A DNA stretch of 32,293 nt, taken from NCBI GenBank assembly GCA_033765235.1, contig JANRIG010000031.1, positions 1 through 32,293 on the forward strand. The letters run 5' to 3'. Below, one piece after another: positions 1 to 14,000 of this stretch. The notes under the pieces were generated by a model. That model had not been told where the DNA came from. It did no database searches and worked only from the letters and a program-made list of their open reading frames with translations. Made by a program: the position numbers and the translations under genes. The stretch's first letter is position 1. Every line of letters starts with the position of its first letter. Origin of the DNA: JANRIG01 sp033765235. Its GTDB lineage: Bacteria; Bacteroidota; Bacteroidia; Cytophagales; UBA9547.

Positions 1-3000
1 GTTGTCAAATGGTATACCAGTAATATTAGCGTTGTCGCCAATTCGCAACGTTTGTGTACCCAAATCAATGACTGCACCATTCAAATATAATTGGTTTCCA
101 ACAAACATTCCGCCGGAGGAAACCGATTTGGTAGTACCACCCGTCACTTCCAAAATATTGTACTTATCTGAGCCCATCACCATCTGATTATTGGTGGTTG
201 ATGCATAACGTATGCGCCCATTGGTTCCTGAACTGAAATTGATATCGTTCCAGACATTGTTTACTCCGTATAAGTTAAGTGCATAGTTACCGGCACCCAC
301 CATGTTGAGCGTTCCCGGGCATGAAAAATTCCCCAACACATTTACATTGTGGGCAAAGGTGTTGGCAAAATTGAGTTGATTATTGACAATTAAATTACCA
401 TTGAAGGTAGCTGCCGAAACTTGTGCATTGGCATTGGTAAATTGCAACACACCATCTACAGTAGTATTGCCCCATACATCGAGCCTTGGTGCAATGTTCA
501 TGTCTAAGTGACCACTTTTTACCCATAAATTGCCTAAAATAGTTGTATTGCCAACCAAATTTTTAATCGTTCCCCCTCCATCAACTATCACATTGCCATA
601 CACAGGCTCAGATTGAATAAAGCTAGGGTTAAATCCATTTTGGTATACAACAGTGCTTGTGGGATCCAACGAAATATTAGGCGTGGTGTAGTTGGTAGGG
701 AAACTGACTTGAGTAGGTGGTGTTATTTCACCTAAAATCAAAGTTGTACCTGCATCCATTTGCATTTTGGCAGATGCCGTACCATTGATTTGCTTGTCGG
801 ACGAATGTAAGGTGCTATTTCCTGTAATGGTGAGCCCGGTGGTGAGCATGTTATTTGCTGTCACGGTTTTTACGCCTCCTCCCGAAATCAATACACTTCT
901 GTGATTGGCGTTGAATAGGTTTTGGTCGCCATTGCGGTAATATTCCACCACAAAGTCGTTGTTGTCGAGTGTCAACTGACCCGCACCACTTATAGTGTTG
1001 ATTGCACCACCTATTTTAAGTGTAGATATTGCACCGTTTAATGAATTTATGGCACCGGAATTTCTAATTTCTGTATTTCCGCATAGTTCTACTATTTGAT
1101 TATTGGAATTTGAAAATGCGAATGTACCATTTATAGTTGTCAACCCTGCTACCGAAAGCACCGTACCAAACGCAGAACCTGTTTTAACTATACATGCCGG
1201 GCGAATATCTAAATATCCCTTTATAATGTTGGCAGACATAAAATATTTGGGATTTGCAAGTCCTACTATGATTACATTGGGGTAGTAATTAGTAGCTGCA
1301 CCAAAGAAACCATTTTCAGTGGGCGCAAAATTTGAAAATGAAAAAGTAGCCGGCAATTCTGTATCTATGGTACCTGTAAAAGCAGAAACATCGTAGTAAA
1401 ACTCCACAAAGTGATTCACACCACCCTTGGCTTTGAAAATTCCATTGCCTTCAACGGTGTATAATCGTACATTTTTGGCAGAGTTGGTGGCAAGGTCAAG
1501 AACTCCATTAATGATTATTTTGGAGAAGCTACTTGAAGCATGAATAAAAAGCTGCGACCCCGTGAAATTGCTACCATCGAGGGTGGCTCCGGAGGCGATA
1601 AGCAAGCTTCTGGATACATCCAAAGTTGGGGTACCTAACATATTTAGTTGTTTTACAGAATTTAATAAATCAATATTTGCATAGCTGCCGGGCATTACAA
1701 ACTGTGTACTTGTACCATTGTATATAACTTTATCATTTGTAGCTATAGCCAAGTTCAACACATTGTTATTCAGCACATTGCCACTTAAGTACCACTCGTG
1801 AGCCAAATCACCGCCTGCCATATTTACTACACCGGAGCTTGGAAAATAATTGCCGGTAATGCTCAATAGCGTAGGTATGGTACTGTTAAATTCAATATTA
1901 GCATTGTACTCAAAGTCTTTAATCAGCAGATTACCGGTAATAGTTTTGGTGCCTCCTGAGGCTATGAATGAATTGTATAATTTATCTGCACTTACCACCT
2001 GGTTAATGCCATTGTATACAAATACTGAACCTGAGGCAGATGGGTCTAAAATTCCTGTAGCCATTGGCTCTAATTCTCCATTATACTCAACCCTGCCTAT
2101 ATTTTTGAAATATGCATTAGCATTGACACCATTTAACGTGGTAACTGTAAGACCTGTACTTACGCTTACCGCATTTGTAACCGTAAGTACAGATGATATT
2201 TCAATATTTGAAATTATGAGCGGTTGAGAACCTGTAATAGTTTGGTTCGCATTGGAAAAAATAGTGGAACCAAGCGCGTTGAAACTATTAAAATTGTTTT
2301 CAATGCCATTCAAAAACTCAACTGATGTTAAATTATTGAAACTGAAAATGCCATTGTTTAATACTTTACCACCAAAAGCAACTTGACATCCGCCTGCACT
2401 TGATTGCAATGTTCCCCCATTTGCAATAATCACATCGCCTAATGTTGCAAAAGTTACATTATTAATAGTAAGTGTTCCTGATATGGTAAGGTTTGTGGGT
2501 GAACTATTTGTGACTGAATTTACATTTACCAAATGCCCACCTGTAATACTTACATGTTGGATATTTACGTCAAATCCCGGATAATTGGGCGCCTGTACCC
2601 ATGTAGTAAAGTCGTTCGAAGCATCCCATATAAGTGGATTTGTCCAGTTACCTGAAGATTTTGTGCGATAATAAGTGTATTGTATAGGGCTTTCGGCGCG
2701 CCATTCGCCACTTGCTATTGTATTGCCTGCTGTATTATTGCCAAATGAATTACTGTTGATAAATCCTGTAGCCACAGTTTGAGGCACACCACCATTGTAT
2801 ACTTGCACTGATGATGGAGTTCCTATAATATCTGTAGCAGTGTATCTGAATGCAGGTCTGAAATCTGATATTGACGATATACCTATCATATTGACTAAGA
2901 AGCCTCTAGTGACCACGTTTGAGAGACCTGCGCCTGTAATGGTAGTAATGTTGTATTGTATATTGCTATTTGTAGTAAATGCACTTGCATTTAAGCCGAG

Positions 3001-6000
3001 TAGAGATATGGGGCTATATCCGCCATTGGCACCTGTAGGATATACCTTCACAAAATCAGCAGATACTGTCCCTGTCTGAAACAATCCCATATTTGGATAC
3101 ACAAAATTATAGGTGCTCATATCTATCATGTTGTTTTCATTGAATGAAGTACTGGTAGCAAATGTGGCAGCCGGACCCAAATACAGCCCTGAAGTACTGA
3201 CTATAAGGTTACTTTCAATGTTTAATATTCCATGAATGGTAGTGTTATTGGCTAATGTTTTGGGCGAGTTTGATATTTGTAAGTTATTGTACTGAGCACC
3301 ATACAGGTATTGATTTGGGTTGGTAGAATTGTAGGAAACTGTGCCACTGCCGGGTGTAAGAAGTAAGTTAAATGTATTGGGTGTGAACCCATTAAAATGC
3401 AACTCGTGTGCAGCAGCATTTGTACTCATATCTACCGTAAAATTACTGAATGGCAAAATATTATTTTCAATGCTGAATACAGCTACCGATGCCGGGTACA
3501 CCAATGTGGAATTGTTGAATTGCAAATTTTCAGCTTTGGTATCTCCCAATAAGTTTCGAGGTTGGTTGGAGGCAATATTTAGGTTATAATAATCAGTGGG
3601 TGCTATATCTTGTGCTGCATTTCTGTTATATATAAATGTAGCATTGAGGGCATTGGCTTGCAATTGACCGGTGGTCATAGGCGCATTTGCTGCATTGTAA
3701 GTAATGGTACTGTAGGGTGCCATTATAAAGGATGAATTGGCATTAGTACCATTTAAATTGTTCGAAACATAGAGGTTGGTACAATTATTATGCAATTGAA
3801 TGTCATTATCAACTAGTATGCCATTCATAGTTATGGCACCGCTACCTGCAATAGTTTGGTTATTTGCTTTGAATCGTGGCGAACCGTTCAATAATGAATT
3901 GGATGTAGTAAAGTCTATTCCATTGCTAAATTCTAATATGAATACACCTGGTTGATTCAATTCGTTTGTGGGTGTTACCAATACATGCCCTGCAAGTGTG
4001 GCATGATGATTAAGAGCCATCTGGCAATTGATACCATTAATAGTAGTACCGCCAATGTTGATAAATGGATGATTGTTGCCGAAAGTGACATTAGTACCTG
4101 AAATACTTATCAATGACAGAGGCAAAATATCAGAACCAGGGGTCAATGATATGTTATGACGAATGTACACTTCGTCTCCACTACTTATTTGTCCGGGAGA
4201 GTCTCCACTTGGACTCCAAGTGATGCCATCCGTAGATTTTTCCCAAGAAGCTGAATTTCTAAAATCAGGAGTGCCACCTGTAGTTCTATACTTATTGCTT
4301 ATGCCAAAGGCAAAAGGGGCACCTGCAGTGAGGATGCCTTGTTGCATGGTTCCTAAATTATTAAATGAAATTTGATTGGTACCAATATTTACATTGTTTT
4401 CTATTTGCCAAGCACCTGATGTGTAATACCCTGATTGATAGTTGGCTTCTGTACCTACTATATCTGCATCATCATAAAAGCCTACAACACCTCCTGAGTT
4501 GAATGTAACTCCCGGAATGCTCACTATCCAATGCTTAGATATAGAGTTTGTAACAGAAGTTTGATTTGGAGCTACAGCATCTACAACTTTTACAAATAAA
4601 TATCCTGCTGTGGGTGATTCTAATAAGTTGGTATTTAATGGGGTGTATATATTGCCATTTCCAATTGGAAAAATCATATTGGTTTGGGTTGATGCAAGCA
4701 TATATCTACCCAAAAATCCTGTACCATCTGTTCGGATAAAGTTGGTATAGCTAAAGGTGCCTGTGAGGTTGGTGTTTTGGGTGAATAATAAATGATGGTC
4801 GTTAATGTCTAATATGCCACCTTGCATTATCACCCCACCTGCCAGGGTAGTGAGCCCTATGAGCCTTTTATCACCGCCTCCGCTAAACTGTACGGTAGCA
4901 TTATAGTTGAATGGTTTTACTGTTTGGCTATTGCTTCCAAAGTAATGAATGATATTGTTGGTGTACATATCCATTGGTCCTGTATGGGCAAAATCGCCCC
5001 CTATAAAAAGTTTGGAGTTGGTACTGAGGCTTATATTAGATGTACCTAACACATTGCCTCCTACAGTGACTTCATCGGAGCTATTGTAAAAGTTAAAATT
5101 ACCCTCGTTAATATTTAAGTGGTTAATAATTTGTAGGTCAGATTTTACTTGTTTGGTGGCAATGCCATAGGTAACTAGATTGTAGTAAGTGGTTGGGAAA
5201 ATGTCTTGTTCGCTTGCAACATTACGAGCATACTCAAAGGTATTGCCTGTAGATGTAAGGTCTAAAATGCCATTGTGAACGGAAGGGCTATTTCCCAAGT
5301 ATGTTAATTTTGAATTTGAATCATTTTTCAAAATATTACTTGGAGAAGCTTCACCAGATATACCACCAGTAATTGAAAGATTTTGCGATTGATTGAGTAA
5401 GTGTTTGTCATTTAGTATAAGTAAATTACTAATAATTGTATTACCCAAGCCTAATATTGTAAAGTAATCAGATGAACTTACTTCAGTAGAATTACCTGTG
5501 TTTTGATATATACCATCATTATGCAAATAACTTGCAAATGCAAAAGCATTATTAGTGCCACCATATATTCTTCCTGTAAAACTAATACTTGTTTTACCTA
5601 ATTGTATATTTTGTCCTCCCGAGCCATTTCCTCTCAATTCACCCTCTACCATAGTTTCGTTTCCAACTGTAAAAAAATTGCCATTTAAATCTAATGCACT
5701 CGAAACACCTACCAAACTCAATGTTTTAGGGTTTGAAACTAATGGCGTTGTGAGTGTAACACTGTGGGCAGGTTGAATAATCACAGAATAGTCTTCACCA
5801 CCAACTGCACCTGGAGTATTGGTAACGGCAGCTCCCCAAGTAGCACCATTGTCGGTAGATGCTTGCCAATATGTTGAAGCAGGAGCGTCACTCCAGTTGA
5901 ACGATGCTGCATTGGACCGGTAAATCTTTGCAGCTCCTGTATAAAACTCTAAGGTATTGATAGATGGTATATTATTGAGTGAAATAGGGGAAGATACACC

Positions 6001-9000
6001 CAATACATTGGCTTGAGGGTAGGTAACGGTACCTGATTGTATGCCATTCACAAAATAGTTTGAAGGTGTACCCTGAATAGAAGCAGCCGGGTATTCTATT
6101 AAAAAATCAAAAGAGGAAACAATATTTTGTAATCTATTATCAATAGTAAATACATGCTTGACATAGTCTGAGTAGGACGTAGTATTATCTTTGGCAGCAT
6201 AGCCTATTTTGTCGTTGCCTGTAACCACAGGCATACCTGTTATTGTGAGGGGTACATAAGCAGTGGGAGTAGCTATAGGGTACACAAAGTCAAGAAAATG
6301 TGCTGCTGTAGATCCATTTTTATATGTGAAGTTTACAGTGGTATTGGCAATTATGCTATTGCTAATACCAAAAGGCTGAGATCCTTTAATTTGACCGAAA
6401 GTTTCTATGTTGAGCACTGCTGTACCACTCAACACTAAATTGGCACCATTCAATGAAAGTACATGAGACACTGAAGCATCATCATTTAACACCTTATTGC
6501 CCCCGCCCGCAACTCTAAGTTCATAGTATGTTGTGGGTTTCATCACTTGATTTCCTGTGCCTTTATAAGCAACTGTATTGGAAGTGTTTACATTGAATTG
6601 ACCTGTATTAGTATAGTCTCCATCAATTTCTACCAATGTGCCAGATGCTGGAACAAGGTCGAGCCTGCCTGTGCCCAATACATTGTTAAAACGCAAAAGT
6701 TCGCCTCCTGCAGGACCTGTTACAAACGAGGGCGAGAGGTTGTTGTAAAAATTATTTAATACTTGCGTGGTGCCGAAAAAACTTACAGCATTGCTGCCTA
6801 TTACTGACAAATTATAAAATTGAACTTCGGGTATGGTATGAGGATTGCTGGTGGCATCAAATACTACAGTGTTGTTGTCGTTTGTAGCACTCAATATACC
6901 TGTGCTCATAAGCGTATTGGGATTGCGGTGCACAAAAGTAGCGTTGTCAGAGTTTTTGAACATAGCGGTGGGGGTGTCGCCTATCATTTCTGTTTCATTC
7001 ACAATAGTACATTCGTTGGTAAGTTGTTGTGCATCGGCTATGGTGTATGTGCTCCCTCGCAATGTAAGCTTCTTCCCTCCAGTACCTACCACGTTGATAC
7101 TTGAGTTTTGCTGAAAGGTGGTAAGTGATGCCACACCCATATTGATATCTTGATTACATGTGATAGAATAACCGGTGCCATTGAAATTGATTTGACTGGC
7201 TTCTAGGTTTAGTATGCCATTATTTTCTACATCGCTATTGATATTGATTATAGGGCGAAATGTACCTGCTGCACACGTAAATGAACCTCCTGGATTTACA
7301 ACTATTCTTTGAGAGGTAAATATTCCTTGAGCAGTGTTTCCACCTGCTACAATGAGGCTACCATCTACGTTTACTGAGTTAACTTCAAAATCAATTCCCT
7401 CGTTGGTAGTTATTCTCTGTATGTTTAAAGTAGAACCTGAATTTATATATAATGTGCCCGTAAGTTGCATATTACCAGTACCGTTGATTTCTTTGGGCGA
7501 GGCGCCACTAATATTTATATTGGCGTAATTGGGTGAAGAAAATATATGTTGATTTGGTGCACTGTTGCGGTAATAATGTATAGTGGAATTGGTACTAGAA
7601 TTAAGAACTCCACTAAGAGTATTTATTTCACCACCAAGGTATAGATTGTGTTGATTGTTATTCATATTGAGTACGCCTTCTACACTAAGCGTTCCTGCCA
7701 CTGTGAGGTTGCGAGGTGTACTACCAAACACCAACCTGCCAAATGCGTTGATACCTAATGTGCTCAAAGGAAAAGTAGGGGTTATGTCAAGTGTTAATGT
7801 GTGGGAAATATTTTTTACAATATCACCAGATGTACTCATGCCGGGAATGGTGTAGGCAGGTAGCCATGTAGTACCTTCATCAGGAGTATATTCCCAAGTA
7901 GCAAGCAAGTTCCAATTGCCTGCGTTAATAGATCGGTACCACTCAGGTTTTGGTACATTGCCATTTGCAGAATAAAAACCTGATATTTGGGTGTATCCAT
8001 TTCTACCTATCCCAAATTTGCCTGCGTCTTCATCTACATATCCTTCACTAAGCAATGTATTATCTCTTTTTACATTTGTGGGGTTGCCCACCTGCTGTGA
8101 TAGTAAATAATATTGATCAAATTTGAATTGGGTGACTGATCCAAACCCTGTACCTCCAATAATTACACCATAATCTACTTTATCTAATCCTGAAAGTACT
8201 GTTGATAATGGTTTAACAGTGATTGTGCCCCCACCTGTACCAATAAAATCTGTTATCCTAAATGGGGTGTACCCATCTGTGATACCCAAAGGCACGGTCA
8301 CTCCAATAAACCCAGATACTAAATTCCTAGTAAGATATACTTCACCACCAGTAGGTAGCCCGTTGCTCACTATGTATGAGTCGCTGTTGAAGCCCGTTAT
8401 ATTGGCTGTGCCTGATAAGGATATGTTGGCATTGTTGAGTATTATTTTTGTATTTGATGCATTAAAATTTAATATATTATTAATGTAAATGGGGCTGTTT
8501 AATACTATATTAAGGTCGTCCGTATTCAAATTTAGGGTATGAAATAAATTTTTACCATTCCCTAATATTAAATCATCTGTCAAGTATGGAAATGCGTTGT
8601 ATGATACACTATTCGTTATGGCATCAAATACTCCATCATTTTCAAGATTACCTGTCACGCTTGCACTTGCAGAGCCTGTTAATGTAGTAAGGGGCGATAT
8701 TTTTATACCATCGCCTACCCCTAAGTTGGCTGCACCCCAGTTTTTGATTCCCCCACCTCTGAGCCATATTTTTCCATAATATAAATTTGCAGATGCTGCC
8801 ACAGTTTGGTTGGCATTGCTTTGGTATATGACGGTGCTGCCGTTTTCAATATTTTTTTGAGGAAAACCTGTAGGGTAGTTGAGCGGAAACTGTACATTCA
8901 CCCCGCTGCTAGTGCGCCCAAGCCAAAGCTGTGAGCCATTTTGCAAAAATAATGTGCCTGCAACGTTGCTTGTAATCTGGTGAATGTCTGAGTTTAAGAT

Positions 9001-12000
9001 ATTTCCACCCAATACCGTAAGTCCTAATGCGGACAAAGGATTGTAAAGGGTTTTCATGCTGTTGCCTGAAATGAGAAGCTCATTGTAGTTGAGTCCTAAT
9101 ACAGATTGGGGCACCATAGCATTGTACTCCACTATTCCGTTGCCCGCCGTGAATGTGCCTGTAAACGATTGTTGAGGAGCAGATATTACAAGGCGGTGCA
9201 AATGATTGCCCGCATTCATACTGATGATAGGGGCATTGGATGTGATGAATTGATTAAGCACTACTAATGTAGCGGGTGCTATACCCGTGAAAGAGATGCC
9301 TGCATTATTAGCCATTAACAACTCATCTGTAATCACATTTCCTTTTAATATTTTAATACCTGTACTGTTTGATACCTCTAACCTACGGTATATGGTAGGT
9401 TTGATATTTCCATTTCCAAAACCGCCTGAACTCAGATAGCGTACCTGGCAGTTGGTAGCTGTAGCATCCAAGGTGCCTGTGGCCATAGGCTCTGCAGTGT
9501 TGTATATGATCAGTGATTTGTTTGCCCCTACTTTCCACATTGAGCCGTTGCCATTGCCAATGAGATATCTGGTTTCGTTACCTAACACTACGTCTATATC
9601 ATTGTGAACTTGTTTGTTATTATTGACATCTATATTACCGTTAAATGTTAATTGTGAGCCTGTGCCACTGAGTGTTTGGTTATTCACTCCAAAACGCACA
9701 TCGCTATTGATGCTAAAGGTATTTATGGTAGGGTTATTATGTATTATGCCACCCCTCAGCGTATATATGTGCCCTGCTGCTCCTTGTACTACTCCATGAT
9801 TGATAATAGTGCCAAACACACTATATCCTGTGGCAGATTGGGCATTGTAAGTGCCTGTACCTGCTATGCTTACAGGTCCTGATACCCTTAGGCTGTCTGC
9901 CGCATTGTGGTTGAGTGTGCCTGCTACAGAAAGCATTGCTAATATTCTGGTACCTATCACATTAAATGACATGACATGCCCTGTTTGTATCACTACTTTA
10001 TCATCAGGTACTTGGGTGCCGGGTGCATAGGTGGCATTGCCCCAGCCCGGATTGGTAAATATTTCCCAATTTCCAGCCACATTCCAGTTGCCTGAGTTTT
10101 TGGAGCGGTATAATGACGCTGTAATGTTGAGCACGGTAAGGTTGGCGCTTGTAGAAGTTATAGGTACAGCACCACATGTGCCTGTAACAATAACTCTGTA
10201 TTGTTTTCCGTTTTCTGACAATGGTACACCCACAATGCTCAATAATGGCGTATTTGCACCACTAAAAGTAGCATTGTTAATTACATTTACAAAGGGCAAA
10301 CCTCTTATCCACTGATAGGTAATTCCGGTACCTGAGGCTGCTACACTAAAGGTAGTACTGCCATTTATGCCTACTGTTTGTGATATAGGATGCGAGGTAA
10401 TGGTAGTGACAGGTTGTACGTTGAACGTAACGCCTGCACTGGTACAGCCCCCTACCAGGTTATATATAGTAACAGCTATAGGAGCAGTAATGGCAGTGCC
10501 TGATGTATAAGTAGTAGAAAAAACTGACCCATATGCAGGGGTGGGCAATGTATATCGTACAAATCCACCTCCTGAAGTCCCAATCAGTGTTTTTGTGAGC
10601 CCCTGGCAAATGTCTGTACTGGAGGTAGTATTGTCAGGCACATTATTGAGCTGCAAACTGGTGCCTAAGCTGGTGCATCCTGCCGCTATATTGTATAGTG
10701 TAACCATCATATTGCCACCCCCTACGCTGGGTGTAGGTGTAAATGTATTGGCGGTGAAAGACCCGGGTGCTGTAGGCACTGTGGTCCAAGAGGTGCCTGT
10801 ACCTAATAAATTAATGACACTTCCATCGCGGCAGGCTACCAAAAAGGGACTGTTGTTATTGACAGGTGCTGAGGTCACTGTAATGACATAACTTGATACT
10901 GTACTCAAATACATATAATTAGTAGTCCTAAATCGTACATAATATGCTCTAGGTGTGAGCGATGAAGGGATAGAGAGCACCATACCTCCCGGAGGGATAG
11001 TAGTGCCGGTGTAGGTATGTATGCCTATGGGATTGCCAAACCCAGCTACTGAGGCTACCTCCACTACAAATCTATTTCCTACATTGTATGGATTACCTAC
11101 AAGAGCAGAGGGTATGGTAATGGTTTGATTTTGGCATACTGTGAGCGGAGTTGGGGCAGTATGGGTGATGCTGCTATTCATAGCACCCGGAAAGGCTGCG
11201 GTGAGCTGCCCGTTCATATTATTTGCACCTACAAAGGTAGTCTGCACAGTATTGCCGGCAGGGAATAATAAAAGTGGGTTTACCACCCAAGGGGTAGCAT
11301 TAGGATACCAACCTGAGGCATAGTTAGCCTCTTGGTTGTTTTGTATGTCAAATGGGTCTATGTAAGTGCCTGTAAGGGTGGAGTTGATGTTGGTAAGGTT
11401 TGCAGAGGTTATTTCCCAATATCTTTTTAGGGCTTGAGAGCGGTCGCGCAGGTTGGGGTTGGTAGTGCCTACAGGGCGTATTGTTACTTGTGGGGTGCCT
11501 GTAGCCATTACAGCCGTACCTGTGAGATTGATGGGTGAATAACTGGTGAGTGATGAGCCTACAGGAAAGTTAAAGCCTACAGGGGTAGCCACTGCGCAGT
11601 TATAATATTGCTTACTCATAATGCCTGTGCCTGTGATAAGCACCATGTTGGTAGCCGATAATGGCAATGAAAAATTAACAGAGCCTGCAGGATTCATTAT
11701 AAGGGTGTAAGCATTGGGAATGTTTAATACAGCACCATTAAGCCTGAGTTGTTTATCTACACGTATGTTGTTGTTCATAGATTTGATACCACCCACAGAT
11801 AACACCAAATGGTTGTACAGACCTGTAATGGGTGCAAATACCTCTTGATTTCCGGCATCTGCATATATCACTTCGCAGGTAGAAGCTGCATTTACAAAAG
11901 AGTATTGGTTTAATCTGTTTATTTCGCCAAAAAGGTATAACCTGTGAGGCAAGGTGCCTTGTATAGAAATGCCACCTGCATTGGCCCCTAATAGGTCGCC

Positions 12001-14000
12001 ATATAGTTCTACATTAATAGGAGTGGCTGTAGAGGCATATACTATACCACACAATAATCCTGTGCCTATGAGTGCATTTCCTGTAATTTTTATAGGTTGT
12101 GTAATGCCTGTGTTAAGATTGAGTGTGCCTGCTCCTGTGATGGATAGGTTGCCCAGCACATTAAAGTTGCTATTAGCATGTTTGTTGCCCGAGGTGCCTG
12201 AGCATACCAAGTGGTGGTAGTTAGTACCTGCCACTGTTTGGTTTACAGAAGCAGCATATTCAAAGATGGCACCGGTGGCTGTGACGTTGAGCCCGCCTAC
12301 ACTCATGGGTGGTTGAGTGCCAAAATATTTGGTATGTGAGTTTTCAGTTTGCCTATAGCGTGCAGCAGCATTGGTTTGCACCAGATTGCCGGTGATAGAT
12401 ACTATGCCTGTGATAGAGTTTGTAACTGTATTGATAGAGCTTAAGGTGACATCACCGTCAAAAAGCATATTGCTTGTGCCTTGCCATGTCCAACTTCCAC
12501 TAAAGGTAGCATCTCTGCGAAATATGGCAGTGTTATAATTGCTTAGCGACCGAGCACTGGCAAAGGTAAGTGTACCTGTACCTGCCACACTTATAATACC
12601 ATTGTTTATAATATTTCCATAAAAATACATGGTGGTGTTTTTATCTGTTTGCAGCCTGCCTGTTGGCGAAATGTATAAGTTTGATGCGCTGGTAAAATAA
12701 TTATAAGTACCCGCATCATTATTGTCGAGCCAAGTACCATCTATGGTGACAAGACCATAAAATGAGGTTTGTTCGCTTCCCATATTAAAGGAAACTCCTG
12801 ATTTTATGAACATATTTTTCCTAACAATCAATGTATTAGGTACAGATTTTACTCCTCCTCCTGATATAATAAGGTTTTCATACTCAGCAGGAATAGGATT
12901 CAATATGGCGTAAGTTGATACTCCGCTGTACTCTACAGTGCTGTTTGACCCTGTTGTAAGGTAAAAATTGTTAGGGTATGAATAAGCACCAAATCTTACA
13001 TAGTGAGCTAGTCCTGTACCTGTCATTACAATATCACCGTCTGCACAAGTACCTTCAAATACTACATATTTAGAAGTAGAATGTCCAAAATCAAAATTTC
13101 CATAAGTATTGTGAGTGCCTGTACACAAAAAATTTAAGTTTGTCAAACTCCCTGTGGGTATATTACCAAGTGAGAGTGTAGCAACATTTCCTGATGTACC
13201 TGAGCAGGTAATATTGCCAGTCACAGTCTTTACCCCACTTCCACTAATATTCAAGTTAGGATATGATGAATTGCCAAATACCTCTTGCCCACCGGCTCTG
13301 GTATAACTTATGGTTTGTCCTGTAAGATTGGCAGAGTTCATGGAGCCAATACTGTTTTGCACACCATACAGCCTCACATAATGATTTCCCGATGATAGAT
13401 TTAATAGCCCTACTCCTAAAAAATTACCATAACAATAGAGTTTATTATTACTCCCTGTGCTCAAAAACAATGTACCATTTACAGTAGTATTGCCCATAAA
13501 GTGTACCTCATTATTACTTCCCGAGCCATTTAATGCTAACTGTGTGCCTGCATCTACAAATACATTGCCCGAAACTGAGAATGTGCCGTACAATCGCTTA
13601 TTACCTCCACCGGTACATACAAGGTCAGGATAATTTTTGAGCGGTGTTACTACCTGTAATGTAGCTCCATAATATACTATTTTGTTATTATATCCTGCCA
13701 GTGTAGAATATGTACCGGTGAGTCTGTCTTCCCCGGCTATAAATACTGTTTTGTTGGTAGTCATGGCTACATTCCCTGACCCATAAATACCCCCTGCAAT
13801 GGTAATGGCATTGCCTGATGAGTTCATACGCAACATGCCTGTGCCCATAATAGAAAGATTATTACACTTTGCATTGGCAATATTGAGTGCAGGTGCAGCT
13901 CCTGTGGGTATGATTACGTCATAGTTGTTTGCAGAGGAAGGTACTATGCCCAAAGACCAGTTGCCCGCAGTAGCCCACCCCCCCGTGCCACCTATGAAAG
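1..14000 (-). repeat. Six-module super-repeat inside the giant protein
   Basis: Module heads with a YR(S/T) motif fall at residues 1321, 2045, 2717, 3261 and 3801 (coordinates near 10110, 7938, 5922, 4290 and 2670). A related W..GNW segment at residues 32-38 heads the first module. The heads share a layout: YRS.NSGNWN, then W plus a D/N-G-x-T-W segment, then a P-G turn. Each internal module ends with an (F/Y/V)P(V/I/L/T)G..Y(S/T/V)P(I/L/F) motif at residues 835, 1926, 2597, 3134 and 3677. That motif lies 119-127 residues before the next head in four of the five cases. The fifth spacing is 486 residues because Ig-like domains are inserted. The modules have diverged at DNA level, so this is old protein repetition, not recent tandem duplication. 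Confidence 0.8.

Noticed and set aside
2..13306. Many plus-strand ORFs of 60-125 codons across the left 13 kb
   Set aside because: They lie opposite the giant minus-strand frame, lack signal peptides or known motifs, and have Pro/Val/Leu-rich compositions that come from the complement of Gly/Asn/Thr codons.
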